A stretch of 64,000 nucleotides of DNA from Flavihumibacter solisilvae (GCF_000814475.1 NZ_JSVC01000011.1:62001-126000); one strand, 5' to 3'. Counted from the stretch's first letter, positions 17,840 to 27,051 are shown. Notes: a model not told the origin generated them from the letters alone. Translations and numbers: made by a program.

Positions 17840-19222
17840 ATGGAGCAACATTTTTTTGAGGACGAATTTGAACAGTTTTTAAGAGACAACGCCGATCAGC
17901 ATAGAATGTACCCTTCTGATGGAGTGTGGACGAATATATATCGTCACCTGCACTCCGGAAGGAGAAGAGTCGCCCTGATCGTCATGCTCTTACTGGTATT
18001 CTCAGGCATTATCTGGCTGATGAAGACCAGTCCTGTTGGCAATGCTCCGCGCCAGCATGGCAACCATACCAAACCAGCAACAACCATTCCAGTCAACCGC
18101 TCAGCTTCAGGCCACTCCACCGTTTCTGTCAATGATATCATCGAAAAGCTCCGGGCAAAGTCACTGATGCCAAAGGTCAGCATTGCCGCACCGCTTGCAC
18201 TGGCCCCACTTGACCTGGAACGTTCTGCTACTGGAAACAGGCGTGAGGCCGCCGGCATCGATGTGGTCAGAACATCGTACGAAATTGCAGCAGGTGTGGC
18301 ATTTGCGCCTGAGGCGGAATTTGAAGAAACGGAAACAGCCACCCTCAGGAGTACGGACCGGTTTGACCTGGTGAAGGATTTTACAATCGAGGTACCTGGC
18401 ACGGCTTTTCCGCTTGACAAAGGCCCTCATACAAAGCTAGCGGAGAATGCACCGATTCCCCAGGCTCCAGGTATAGTTAAACTGAACAACAAAAACAAGA
18501 ACAGGCTTACTTACCTGATGTATTTTGCGCCATCGATCGGTTACCGGAACCTGTCAGAAGGAAAATCAAATTATACAAATGGTAATTCACCGCTTATGGT
18601 GAAACACCTGAATGTTAACCAGTTTGTAAACCATAAACCTGCCGTCGGATTTGAACTTGGCGGCGGTGTAAGGTACCAGGTTTCGAGGATCCTTGCATTC
18701 AGGACAGGACTGCAGATCAACCTTACCAGGTATACCATCGAGGCGTTTGCACATTATCCGGAACAGGCAACGCTTGCACTCAATTCAGACCTGGGCGTCC
18801 AGGATACCCTGGTAGCCACATCAACCCTGCGTAACCTTTCCGGTGACCAGCCAAGCAGGCTCCAGAATCAATATCTGCAGATCGGCATGCCAATCGGGGC
18901 TGACCTCAAACTGCTTGGAGATGCCCGGATCCAGGTGAATATTTCGGGCAGCCTGCAACCGACATACCTGCTGAATACCGACCAGTACATGCTCACCAGC
19001 AATCTTTCCAATTATGTGAAAGAGCCATCACTGATCCGGAAATGGAATCTTGCCAGCAGTGTGGAAGCATATATTTCTTACCAGTCAGGCGATGTCCGCT
19101 GGCAGATTGGTCCCCAGTTCCGTTATAATCTCTTCTCTACTTACCAAAGCCAGTACCCGATTAAGGAAAACCTGGTTGAATACGGGGTAAAGATCGGCAT
19201 CAGCAAAAGCTTACGCCGGTAA
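17840..19222 (+). CDS. Anti-sigma-like membrane protein with beta-barrel-like C-terminus
   Basis: A 460-residue protein of composite layout. Residues 1-34 are acidic and soluble (MEQHFFEDEFEQFLRDNADQ), followed by an Arg cluster and one membrane helix at about 43-60 (ALIVMLLLVFSGIIWLM). A 130-residue low-complexity Pro/Ala/Thr linker leads to a C-terminal region (about 225-460) with alternating aromatic/polar strands, YFAPSIGYRNLS and a final QFRYNLFSTYQS...KIGISKSLRR, as in small outer-membrane beta-barrels. There is no signal peptide. The partner gene upstream is an ECF sigma factor. The likely role is sigma sequestration by the N-terminus; this is inference from order and topology. Confidence 0.7.
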   Translation: MEQHFFEDEFEQFLRDNADQHRMYPSDGVWTNIYRHLHSGRRRVALIVMLLLVFSGIIWLMKTSPVGNAPRQHGNHTKPATTIPVNRSASGHSTVSVNDIIEKLRAKSLMPKVSIAAPLALAPLDLERSATGNRREAAGIDVVRTSYEIAAGVAFAPEAEFEETETATLRSTDRFDLVKDFTIEVPGTAFPLDKGPHTKLAENAPIPQAPGIVKLNNKNKNRLTYLMYFAPSIGYRNLSEGKSNYTNGNSPLMVKHLNVNQFVNHKPAVGFELGGGVRYQVSRILAFRTGLQINLTRYTIEAFAHYPEQATLALNSDLGVQDTLVATSTLRNLSGDQPSRLQNQYLQIGMPIGADLKLLGDARIQVNISGSLQPTYLLNTDQYMLTSNLSNYVKEPSLIRKWNLASSVEAYISYQSGDVRWQIGPQFRYNLFSTYQSQYPIKENLVEYGVKIGISKSLRR

Positions 19223-19246
19223 CCCGACCTTCCTTAAATTTGGCGA

Positions 19247-19837
19247 ATGCGAAAATTAATTTCAGTTGTGGCTTTCCTGGCCACAATTCTTTGCGCGTCC
19301 TCCTGTAACACAACTCCCGGTTCCGCTGAAAAAGGCGAAGCAAAGGAAGAACCGGTATTCCCGGTAGGTGATTTTCTCCGCGCCCAGCTGCATATCGTTG
19401 ATTCCCTGAAGATGCCGGTAACCCGCTATCGGCAGGGGCCTGATGGATCGGATACCGCTGCAATCACGCTGGAGGAAACAAACGTGCTCGCAGCACCATT
19501 TTTCGAACATGACATCAGCCAAATCCGTTATAAAGGAAAATACCGGGAGAGCAGCTTTGCTGACCAATCCATTCCCAGCATAACTTTTGTTTATGAGGCG
19601 CAGGAGGTCGATTTACCCCTAAGGAGAGTTGATGTGGTGTTAAAACCCGACCCTGCCAGCTCCGACAAGGTCAGGACGATCTATATGGAAAAAAGCTATC
19701 TGGTCGGCAACACCGCAGTCGAAGAAAAATTGTATTGGAAAGCGGACCACTTTTACCAGGTGATCAAGTCAAGCACTTCGCCGCAGGGCAAGTCCACCTT
19801 ATCACAGTTAAAAGTTGTCTGGGATCCCACAGAATAA
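19247..19837 (+). CDS. Uncharacterised lipoprotein
   Basis: A 196-residue protein with a lipoprotein signal: hydrophobic segment then ASSC with Cys20 as the lipid site, then a polar Gly/Glu-rich linker. The mature part is beta-rich with LEETNVLAAPFFEHDI, SITFVYEAQEVDLPLRRVDVVL and KADHFYQVIKSS, which reads like a lipocalin- or LolA-like half-barrel. I do not recognise a family. It lies 24 bases behind the anti-sigma-like gene and ahead of uvrC, so it may be the third gene of the sigma unit. Confidence 0.75.
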   Translation: MRKLISVVAFLATILCASSCNTTPGSAEKGEAKEEPVFPVGDFLRAQLHIVDSLKMPVTRYRQGPDGSDTAAITLEETNVLAAPFFEHDISQIRYKGKYRESSFADQSIPSITFVYEAQEVDLPLRRVDVVLKPDPASSDKVRTIYMEKSYLVGNTAVEEKLYWKADHFYQVIKSSTSPQGKSTLSQLKVVWDPTE

Positions 19838-19840
19838 CCA

Positions 19841-19845
19841 GGAGG
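19841..19845 (+). promoter_or_regulatory. Shine-Dalgarno GGAGG of uvrC
   Basis: GGAGG lies 11 bases ahead of the ATG at 19857. Clear Shine-Dalgarno sites are uncommon in this window, and this one decides the uvrC start against an upstream in-frame TTG at 19815 that would overlap the lipoprotein gene. Confidence 0.6.
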
Positions 19846-19856
19846 CATCAGCATAC

Positions 19857-21698
19857 ATGACGCAGGCAGAATTTCAGCAGATATCACATACCATTCCACT
19901 GGCGCCCGGCATCTATAAATATTTTGATTCCGGCGAGACCCTTTTATATGTAGGAAAAGCCAAAAGCCTGAGAAAACGGGTGGGCTCGTATTTTTCCAAA
20001 ACATTTACGAGTTACAAAACGCATGAGCTTGTTCAGCGGATCAGGCGAATCGAATTTACTATTGTTGATTCTGAGCAGGATGCATTCCTGCTGGAAAATG
20101 CACTCATCAAACAATTCGCCCCCCGTTACAATATCAATCTTAAGGATGATAAGACCTACCCCTACCTTGTCATAAAAAAGGAACCATTTCCACGCGTCTT
20201 CCTGACAAGAACCAGGATCAGCGATGGTTCGGAATATCTCGGACCTTTTACCTCGGTGGGTAAAGTACGCGAATTACTGGATTTCATCAGGATGACGATT
20301 CCAATCCGGACATGCAAGCTCAACCTGACTGAGACCAATATCAGCAAAGGGAAATTCAAAGTGTGCCTGGAGTACCACCTGGGTAATTGCAAAGGCCCCT
20401 GTGAGGGCTTGCAGAGTTCAGAGGATTATAATGTTGGCCTGCAACAGTTGAAGAACCTGATGAAAGGCAACCTTGCACCGGTAATCCAACAGTTCAGAAC
20501 AGAACAGCAACAACATGCGCGACTGATGGAGTTTGAAAAGGCTGCGCAAATTCAAAAGAAGATCGAATACCTGGAAAATTACCAGGCAAAATCGGTAATC
20601 GTCAGCAGGCACCTTGGGAACCTTGATGTGTTTTCCATCCTGAAAGATGGTGACACCGCTTATGTTAATTACCTTATGGTACAACATGGAACCATTGTGC
20701 AGACACATACCATCCAGCTTGAAACACATCTTGATGAGGAAGAAGACGAAGTACTTGCATTTGCAGTGGGGCAGCTTCGGGAATCATTCAACAGCCTTGC
20801 CTCTGAAGTGATTGCGCCTGTTGCGTTACCCGATATCCTGGAAGGATTGACGGTAACCATTCCCAAGGCAGGCGAAAAGAAAAAGCTCCTGGACCTTTCC
20901 ATTAAAAATGTAAACTATTTCCAGGAAGAGATCCGCAGGAAAAAGATCCTCCATCTTGAGGGCAGATCGGATATGGAAAAGAAACAGGTTTTATACAGGT
21001 TACAGGAAGATCTGCACCTGAAGGAAGTACCTGTGCATATAGAATGTTTTGATAACTCGAATTTCCAGGGCAGCTTCCCGGTTTCAGCAATGGTTTGCTT
21101 CCGTGACGGATTGCCCAGCAAAAAGGACTACCGGCATTTCAATGTCAAAACGGTGGAAGGCATCAACGATTTTGCGACCATGAAGGAAGTGGTTTTCAGG
21201 CGATATAAACGCCTGAGGGACGAAAACACACCGTTACCCCAGCTCGTGATAATTGACGGCGGCAAAGGGCAGCTGGGAGCAGCCATGGAAAGCATCAGGG
21301 AACTTGACCTCACAGGGAAGATGACAGTAGTAGGCCTGGCAAAAAACGAAGAGGAAATATTCTTCCCGGGCGACAGTGAATCAGTAAAGCTTCCTTACAA
21401 CAGTGAGTCGTTGAAACTGATCCGGCGGGTAAGAGACGAGGTACACCGTTTTGGAATAACCTTTCACCGAAATAAAAGAAGTAAAGGAACTTTCCGTAAC
21501 GAACTGGAAGACATCAAAGGAATCGGAAAATCAACTGCTGATCAGTTACTGAAAACTTTCCGGAGTGTGGCGAATGTAAGGCAACAATCACTGGAAATAT
21601 TAACCCGGGAAATTGGCCAGGCAAAGGCAAAAATTGTGTGGGATTATTTTTCCAACGGAACCGGCGAAACCAGTGAAAACCTGCAGGAAAAAGACTGA
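19857..21698 (+). CDS. uvrC: Excinuclease ABC subunit C
   Basis: A 613-residue nuclease subunit that makes both incisions in nucleotide excision repair. The N-terminal GIY-YIG domain contains PGIYKYFDSGETLLYVGKAKSL and RVGSYF. A Cys-containing segment (KVCLEYHLGNCKGPCEG) and the UvrB-binding UVR motif (ARLMEFEKAAQIQKKIEYLENY) follow. The RNase H-like C-terminal nuclease shows ECFDNSNFQGSFPVSAMVCF and IIDGGKGQLGAA, and a helix-hairpin-helix (LEDIKGIGKSTADQLLKTF) ends the protein. Start taken at 19857 with GGAGG upstream. Confidence 0.97.
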   Translation: MTQAEFQQISHTIPLAPGIYKYFDSGETLLYVGKAKSLRKRVGSYFSKTFTSYKTHELVQRIRRIEFTIVDSEQDAFLLENALIKQFAPRYNINLKDDKTYPYLVIKKEPFPRVFLTRTRISDGSEYLGPFTSVGKVRELLDFIRMTIPIRTCKLNLTETNISKGKFKVCLEYHLGNCKGPCEGLQSSEDYNVGLQQLKNLMKGNLAPVIQQFRTEQQQHARLMEFEKAAQIQKKIEYLENYQAKSVIVSRHLGNLDVFSILKDGDTAYVNYLMVQHGTIVQTHTIQLETHLDEEEDEVLAFAVGQLRESFNSLASEVIAPVALPDILEGLTVTIPKAGEKKKLLDLSIKNVNYFQEEIRRKKILHLEGRSDMEKKQVLYRLQEDLHLKEVPVHIECFDNSNFQGSFPVSAMVCFRDGLPSKKDYRHFNVKTVEGINDFATMKEVVFRRYKRLRDENTPLPQLVIIDGGKGQLGAAMESIRELDLTGKMTVVGLAKNEEEIFFPGDSESVKLPYNSESLKLIRRVRDEVHRFGITFHRNKRSKGTFRNELEDIKGIGKSTADQLLKTFRSVANVRQQSLEILTREIGQAKAKIVWDYFSNGTGETSENLQEKD

Positions 21699-21717
21699 AA
21701 CATTCCTAAAAAAACAA

Positions 21718-21748
21718 GGGGCCAGGATAGAAATCCAGCCCCGTTTTT
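21718..21748 (+). terminator. Terminator of uvrC
   Basis: GGGGC (21718-21722) pairs with GCCCC (21738-21742), and inner GGAT pairs with ATCC; a T-run GTTTTT follows. It lies 20 bases past the uvrC stop. Confidence 0.75.
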
Positions 21749-22011
21749 AAAATCCAATATCCTATGAAAAACCGAGGTAAAGATACGTTAATTAAGTGGG
21801 TTCGCAATACCCTCTAATGGGTATTTTTCGTTTGTTGTTAAACGTTGTATCGAAGGCAAAACTTCGACAGTGAACGGCAAAATGACAAAGAATTGAAACC
21901 CTGATAATTAAAAACTTCTTCTTACCTGTTCAAAATACTATGCCATTTTTTCTACCGCCTGAAACCTGATTTTCCACCACCATTTTGCGCATTAATATCC
22001 GGATTTTGAGT
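21749..22011. other. Gene-free stretch with further hairpins
   Basis: The region between the uvrC terminator and the gldN terminator has no credible coding frame. It contains a second terminator-like hairpin, AATACCC (21806-21812) with GGGTATT (21819-21825) followed by TTT, and a perfect 6-bp stem TCGAAG (21850-21855) with CTTCGA (21862-21867). The rest is AT-rich. A small RNA is possible but not supported by a promoter that I can see. Confidence 0.5.
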
Positions 22012-22035
22012 AAAAAAAACCCCGCCGAAGCGGGG
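22012..22035 (-). terminator. Terminator of the gldKLMN operon
   Basis: CCCCGC (22020-22025), a four-base CGAA loop on the plus strand (TTCG on the minus strand) and GCGGGG (22030-22035) form a GC-rich stem with an ultra-stable tetraloop; read on the minus strand it is followed by eight Ts. It starts 9 bases past the gldN stop. Confidence 0.9.
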
Positions 22036-22043
22036 TCTTTTTA

Positions 22044-23090
22044 TTAGTATGACCAAAGGTCTTGTTCGTAGTTGAAAATCTTGTCTTTGATATTTTCGCC
22101 TTCGAGGAGTCGGAGAATCGGATCCTTGATATAACCGGCGATCATCTGGTCGGCCGGGTTATCGATGGTCGACTTGATAATCCTGCTGGCGAACATCCGG
22201 CTTTCGAACAGTTCTTCCCAGCTCACCCGTGCACCGTAGTTCTTGCCGTTGTAGGCTTCATAACGGGCCAGGAGCGGACGCATATCAGGATAATATACCC
22301 AGAAGAGTGGAGTTACGTCCCGGAAAGATCCATCAGAGTTTTTGATGGTTTTAAGCGGGGCGATTCCCAGGATCCGGACATGCAGGCGTGATGATTCTTT
22401 ATCGAAAACCACGTCTTCCTTCACCCAGTATTTCTCGATGTCTTCAGGATTGAACATCTGCTGGATAACAGTGTCCTTCATCATCCCTTTCGAACCATCC
22501 GGGTCATTAGCCCAGTCGGGGATCGATTGTACAGTGGGTTTACCAACGAGCTGTTCAGTTATTTCTCTCAGGGTGATGGGCGTTGTAAAACGATCATCGA
22601 TCGGGCTGAATGCTGTCAGTTCACCGCTTTTGATTGATCCAAGCAGGATGTTGATAAACCGCTGGTTGCCGTTATCATCGTCTGCCTTGTACATGAAAGG
22701 AAGGTTCATCTTTTCATGAACATCGATCTCTCTCCAGAGACGCTGGCGATACACCGCATCATCCTCACGGATATGCTCGTACGTAAGTGGAATACGTTCT
22801 TTCACCAGGTTACGCTCAATGGCGTTATCGTTGCGCAATGATTTGCGTACGGTACCCAGGTCAAGGTTAGCTTCCACCGGCGGAGCTGCAGGAACAGTAT
22901 CCTGTGCGGGCGCCTGTGTCAACGCAGCGGCATTACCTGTGTTGTTTTTATTTGTACTTGTTTTCTTGGTAGTAGTTCCTGTACGCTTACGTGTGGTACG
23001 CGTATTCTTTTTCACCTGTGCGTCTGCGGTTTCCACAAACAGTCCCATTGCTGCCACAAGAAGACAAAGTTGAATGATACGGTTTTTCAT
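22044..23090 (-). CDS. gldN: Gliding motility / type IX secretion protein GldN
   Basis: A 348-residue periplasmic protein of the type IX secretion system that works with the GldK ring at the outer membrane (PorN in Porphyromonas). It has a signal peptide ending near residue 25 (ETADAQVKK), a Lys/Thr/Asn-rich linker, and the GldN domain from about 75: REDDAVYRQRLWREIDVHEKMN, FSPIDDRFTTPI, and VFWVYYPDMRPLL-type text. Last gene of the gldKLMN operon, 25 bases behind gldM and directly ahead of a strong terminator. Confidence 0.97.
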   Translation of the reverse strand: MKNRIIQLCLLVAAMGLFVETADAQVKKNTRTTRKRTGTTTKKTSTNKNNTGNAAALTQAPAQDTVPAAPPVEANLDLGTVRKSLRNDNAIERNLVKERIPLTYEHIREDDAVYRQRLWREIDVHEKMNLPFMYKADDDNGNQRFINILLGSIKSGELTAFSPIDDRFTTPITLREITEQLVGKPTVQSIPDWANDPDGSKGMMKDTVIQQMFNPEDIEKYWVKEDVVFDKESSRLHVRILGIAPLKTIKNSDGSFRDVTPLFWVYYPDMRPLLARYEAYNGKNYGARVSWEELFESRMFASRIIKSTIDNPADQMIAGYIKDPILRLLEGENIKDKIFNYEQDLWSY

Positions 23091-23115
23091 TGTATGCCTG
23101 TTTTAGTCAAATTCA

Positions 23116-24648
23116 TTATTTCAGATTAAAGAAGATACCGGGCAGTTCACGTACACGGCCATCGGGACCTTTCACGCGGATCTGGTCGAAGAAAATGCTC
23201 GATCCTGGTGTAGCACGGTTGATGATACCAGCCGCACCACCACTCCAGCGTGGACCTTCGTTAGCAGATTGCTGGTAGTTGGGGAATGCTCCGCCATTTG
23301 CACCAACAACATAGCTGATCACTTCATATTTAGCGTCGAATTCAGAGTCCATAAGTTTGGCAAGAACACCACCCATTGCCTTGAATGTAGCGGCCGGCAT
23401 TGAACCACCTCTGTTAGCACCAACCATTGCAGTCGGGTCAGGAAGGTTTTTACAACGCATGGGGAATGAACTTGTCTTGCCATCAACGGTAACTTTGATC
23501 TCTGCAGGACCGGCCTTGTTTGGTTTGATAATGTAACGATCGCCACCGGCAGGAGTAATGCTGCCGCCTGTGAAGCTAACGCTCATCTTTTCTTTACCGG
23601 CAGAACCAGCAGAAATCATAACCGGGTTATCAACCATCATGTACACCACGTTCATTTTCTCCAGGAACACGGAAGCTCCGGATGGAACACCTACAGTGTA
23701 TTTAATGGTCTTATCAACAGTAGCGGGAGTACCATCAGGTTTGGTGAAGTTCACTTTTACGTTAACTGTTTTCTCACCTGCACCACTCACAGTTGTTTTA
23801 TAAAGTGCAGTACCATCAGCACCCAGCGGAACAGCAGCACCGTTCACTGATACAGACGGACGAGCAGCTTTAGAGAATGCACCAACACCAGCAGTGATCT
23901 CCAGTTCCTGTCCGGGCATCAGGTAAGTTGAATTTGTTCCGGCGAAGGCCTGGAATTCATCGAATACCACTTCTACTTCACCGATCTGCTTGTGTGCAAA
24001 ATCTACAACCTGTGCTTCCGAATTCTTTACATCGTTCTGGAATTTGCTCAGGATGGTGAGAGCAGCTATAGTGGGAGTCATGCGGAAATAAGCAGACTTC
24101 CAGTCATTGTTCCCGTGAGAACCGGTTTGAGATTTCGGCACTTCCAGTGAAAGAGGAAGTGACTTTTCAAAGTTGGCTTTCTCTTCCGGGATAACTGCCA
24201 GCAGCTGGGTTTTGAAATCAGAGAGTTTCTTATACAGTTCGTCACCTTTCGCACCTTCTACCAGCAAACGGGTAGAAGCGTCGAGGTTGTCCTGGCTGAA
24301 ATGTTCCTCAGGAGTACCGAGGTTCTCTCCTTTTGATTCTTTTTTAAGTTCAAGCTTCAGATCGTCGAGATATTTTGACATATCATCGGACAGTTTCTTT
24401 GCCTGCATGGCTTTAGGATGCCAGATTGCTGCTCTTTCAGCAGTTTTGTTATCCTTCAGCTTTGCATCGAAAGATTTGAATGTTGAAGCGTTTTTATCGT
24501 CAACCACCTTGTTGGCGGTCGAAATGCTATTGTTTACGGTTACGAAGGCATTCAGAATCTCAGATGATACGTTCAGTGCCAGCAATGCTGTCAGCACCAA
24601 ATACATCATGTTGATCATCTTCTGCCTGGGCTCTTTAGGTAAGGCCAT
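23116..24648 (-). CDS. gldM: Gliding motility / type IX secretion motor protein GldM
   Basis: A 510-residue inner-membrane protein that forms, with GldL, the proton-driven rotary motor of the type IX secretion system and spans the periplasm. The start MALPKEPRQKMINMMYLVLTAL gives a single membrane helix near residues 13-33, followed by a helical domain and Ig-like beta domains (for example TAGVGAFSKAARPSVSVNG and KVNFTKPDGTPA). Length agrees with the family. It lies 73 bases behind gldL. Confidence 0.97.
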   Translation of the reverse strand: MALPKEPRQKMINMMYLVLTALLALNVSSEILNAFVTVNNSISTANKVVDDKNASTFKSFDAKLKDNKTAERAAIWHPKAMQAKKLSDDMSKYLDDLKLELKKESKGENLGTPEEHFSQDNLDASTRLLVEGAKGDELYKKLSDFKTQLLAVIPEEKANFEKSLPLSLEVPKSQTGSHGNNDWKSAYFRMTPTIAALTILSKFQNDVKNSEAQVVDFAHKQIGEVEVVFDEFQAFAGTNSTYLMPGQELEITAGVGAFSKAARPSVSVNGAAVPLGADGTALYKTTVSGAGEKTVNVKVNFTKPDGTPATVDKTIKYTVGVPSGASVFLEKMNVVYMMVDNPVMISAGSAGKEKMSVSFTGGSITPAGGDRYIIKPNKAGPAEIKVTVDGKTSSFPMRCKNLPDPTAMVGANRGGSMPAATFKAMGGVLAKLMDSEFDAKYEVISYVVGANGGAFPNYQQSANEGPRWSGGAAGIINRATPGSSIFFDQIRVKGPDGRVRELPGIFFNLK

Positions 24649-24721
24649 GGATCTGGGATTTAAATGTTGTCAATCAGTTTTTCACAGTTTCAATAGGTAC
24701 AGAGGCTGGTGAAAATCAATA

Positions 24722-25489
24722 TTAAGCCCTGCCCTGCATTGCGTTCAGCATGTTGCCATAGATCTGGTTGAGGTTACCCAGGTTCTTGGCCAGAAGCGAA
24801 ATCTGATCCTGTGTTTTCTTGGCATCTTCAACACTTCCCTGCATAGCCTGTGATGCCTGTGCCAGGTTACTGTAGAAGCTGTTCATCGCCTTCAGGTGAT
24901 TGTTTGTATCCTGCAGTTCCAGTTCATAGATTGTGTTCAGTGAACCGAGGTTCTTTGTCAGGGTCTGAACCTGTCCATGGAATTGTTTAGTGCTTTCAGA
25001 TGCATCATTGAATGACTGCATAGTCGCAGCGCTCTTTGTATACGCATCTTTCATTAGTGACAATGCACCGGTTGCTTCTTTTGTTTTCACAGAATAGTCA
25101 TTTGTAGCTGCAAGAACATCGGAAACATCTTTCATCTGGTTTACAGTAGTACCCAGTTTATTGAAACCTTCGCTCAGTTTTTTCAGGTTGGTTGGGGTAA
25201 TATCTGCTTCTTGCATCATCTTGTCCAGATTCTGCAGGGCAGGGTTACCAGCTCCGGCTCCTGACAGTTTAGGAAGTGCTTCAGCAAGTGCAGCCATTTC
25301 CTGACCGGGAGGCGGTAAGAATGCATAAACGAGGAATATAAGGGCTTCAGTCAGCAGACCAACGGTCAGCATGATGTCAGCGAAAGACTTGTGCAGGATC
25401 TTAGCCCAGGCTCCGAAGATTACCACCGCGGCGCCTACGCACACGATAATGTTTACGAGTCTTTCAGTAGATTTAGATGTACCAGCCAT
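24722..25489 (-). CDS. gldL: Gliding motility / type IX secretion motor protein GldL
   Basis: A 255-residue inner-membrane protein, the stator-like partner of GldM. Two helices lie at about residues 11-32 and 36-57. Glu48 in the second helix (TVGLLTEALIF) matches the membrane glutamate known to be needed for motor function in Flavobacterium GldL, and Arg10 and Lys30 fit other conserved charged positions. The long cytoplasmic tail (60-255) is helical, Gln/Asn/Ala-rich and probably coiled. It follows gldK after 117 bases. Confidence 0.97.
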   Translation of the reverse strand: MAGTSKSTERLVNIIVCVGAAVVIFGAWAKILHKSFADIMLTVGLLTEALIFLVYAFLPPPGQEMAALAEALPKLSGAGAGNPALQNLDKMMQEADITPTNLKKLSEGFNKLGTTVNQMKDVSDVLAATNDYSVKTKEATGALSLMKDAYTKSAATMQSFNDASESTKQFHGQVQTLTKNLGSLNTIYELELQDTNNHLKAMNSFYSNLAQASQAMQGSVEDAKKTQDQISLLAKNLGNLNQIYGNMLNAMQGRA

Positions 25490-25606
25490 AGTTTAATAGT
25501 TTAATTGCGTTGAAAAGGGTTTAGATAATGATAAATGATAGCCAGGTTGGTCTTTCGACCAATTATTTTACAGTAAAATGTTGTCTTTTAGAGATTTGCG
25601 ATACGC

Positions 25607-26902
25607 TTACTTTTTGCTTTTGCCCTGCATGGGAGGAAGATCGATAACTGAACGGAACCCGATATAGGATTTCGAAGTATCCTGGTATTCGTAAGAACGT
25701 GTACCGGTCTGCAGGAAGTATCCTACATCTTTCCAGCTACCGCCACGCAATACCTTACGCTTCATACGGGGAGGATCTGAATCCTTCGCGTTATAACGGA
25801 TATCGGGGTTCATGTCGTGCTGGAAGTTATATCCGCCTTCGTAATAGAGGGAGGAAGTCCACTCCGACACGTTACCGGCCATATTATACAGACCAAAGTC
25901 GTTAGGCCAGTAAGCATCTGCACGAACTGTGTAGAAACCACCATCTTCGGGATAGTTACCACGGCCGGGTTTGAAGTTGGCCAGGAGGCATCCTTTTTTA
26001 TTTCTCAGGTAATAGTTACCCCAGGGGAACATTGATTGTGAACGACCACCGCGTGCAGCATATTCCCATTCCGCTTCAGTCGGGAGGCGGAAATCAGATT
26101 CCTGTGCGCGTTTCTTGCTTTCCAGGAAGGCATTCAGGTAATGAGTTCTCCACTCACAGAAAGCTGTAGCCTGATTCCAGTTGACACCTACAACCGGATA
26201 GTTTCCGAAAGCAGGGTGCGAGAAATAACGCTTTGTCATTGGCTCATTGTAGGAATAGGAGAAGTCGCGTATCCATACCAGTGTGTCAGGATAGATCCTT
26301 ACATCCTTCTTTACGATGAACTGGGAACGGGGCTTACCCGCATTTTCCCTTTTAGCAGCGTCTTTGGTATCGAATGTTTCGGAATGAAATACAAGCTTGG
26401 ATGCGTCGATCTCTTTCTTGCCGAAGATCCTGTTCTCAGGAGAGAGGATCATCTGGTCGATCTTTTCGATAGTTGCTTTATCGCCCCATTTGATAGTCTT
26501 TGCCTTTGCCCAATCAACATAATCTACCCCGTCAGCATTTTTCGTATACCCCATCAGTTTAGCTGCGATAGAGTCGCGTACCCAATGCACGAACTGACGG
26601 TATTCGTTATTCGTGATCTCGGTCGCGTCCATCCAGAAACCGTTGATGGATACCTGCTTATTACGGGCAGTATATGCGTAATTGACATCTTCATCGCTTG
26701 GCCCCATATGAAAAGTGCCTGGTGGAATGTATACCATTCCAGGAGGCTTGGGCATTGAGTACTTGTTACCGGGCGCAACACCATGCAGTTGGCCATCGTT
26801 TGGCAAAGCTCCCTTTTTGGAGTTCTTGCCAAACATTCCGCAACTTGCCAGCGTGGACAGGGCCGCAAGCGTCAGCAATGTGGACAGGTTCTTCATTTTC
26901 AT
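25607..26902 (-). CDS. gldK: Gliding motility lipoprotein GldK
   Basis: A 431-residue outer-membrane lipoprotein that forms the periplasmic GldK-GldN ring of the type IX secretion system. Start set at ATG 26902 (MKMKNLSTLL) because the promoter element at 26922-26929 lies inside a longer in-frame extension. Lipobox TLASC gives Cys21. The body is an FGE-sulfatase-like fold: MVYIPPGTFHMG, MDATEITNNEYRQFVHW, LPTEAEWEYAARGG, GNVSEWTSSLYY, VLRGGSWKD and IGFRSV. The catalytic cysteines of formylglycine-generating enzymes are not apparent, as expected for GldK. Confidence 0.96.
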   Translation of the reverse strand: MKMKNLSTLLTLAALSTLASCGMFGKNSKKGALPNDGQLHGVAPGNKYSMPKPPGMVYIPPGTFHMGPSDEDVNYAYTARNKQVSINGFWMDATEITNNEYRQFVHWVRDSIAAKLMGYTKNADGVDYVDWAKAKTIKWGDKATIEKIDQMILSPENRIFGKKEIDASKLVFHSETFDTKDAAKRENAGKPRSQFIVKKDVRIYPDTLVWIRDFSYSYNEPMTKRYFSHPAFGNYPVVGVNWNQATAFCEWRTHYLNAFLESKKRAQESDFRLPTEAEWEYAARGGRSQSMFPWGNYYLRNKKGCLLANFKPGRGNYPEDGGFYTVRADAYWPNDFGLYNMAGNVSEWTSSLYYEGGYNFQHDMNPDIRYNAKDSDPPRMKRKVLRGGSWKDVGYFLQTGTRSYEYQDTSKSYIGFRSVIDLPPMQGKSKK

Positions 26903-26921
26903 AATATTAAAGGGTAGTGGG

Positions 26922-26929
26922 CAAATATA
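26922..26929 (-). promoter_or_regulatory. -7 element (TATATTTG) of the gldKLMN operon
   Basis: Read on the minus strand, TATATTTG matches TAnnTTTG and ends 20 bases ahead of the GldK ATG at 26902. A -33 TTG at proper distance is not obvious. The expected transcript start would fall just upstream of the chosen gldK start. Confidence 0.55.
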
Positions 26930-27051
26930 ATGTTTTGTCAACATCGGCATCCTAAGTTTATAAGTTTATAGCTCTTTCCTATTCTTCGGTTGTTTCGTAC
27001 TGGATTTAACGGTCGTTTACACGGGATTATTGTATTCGTACCGAATAAATC

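Noticed and set aside
26903-26950. Longer GldK start at 26950
   Set aside because: It would lie upstream of the promoter element and spoil the lipoprotein signal; ATG 26902 gives a proper lipobox.
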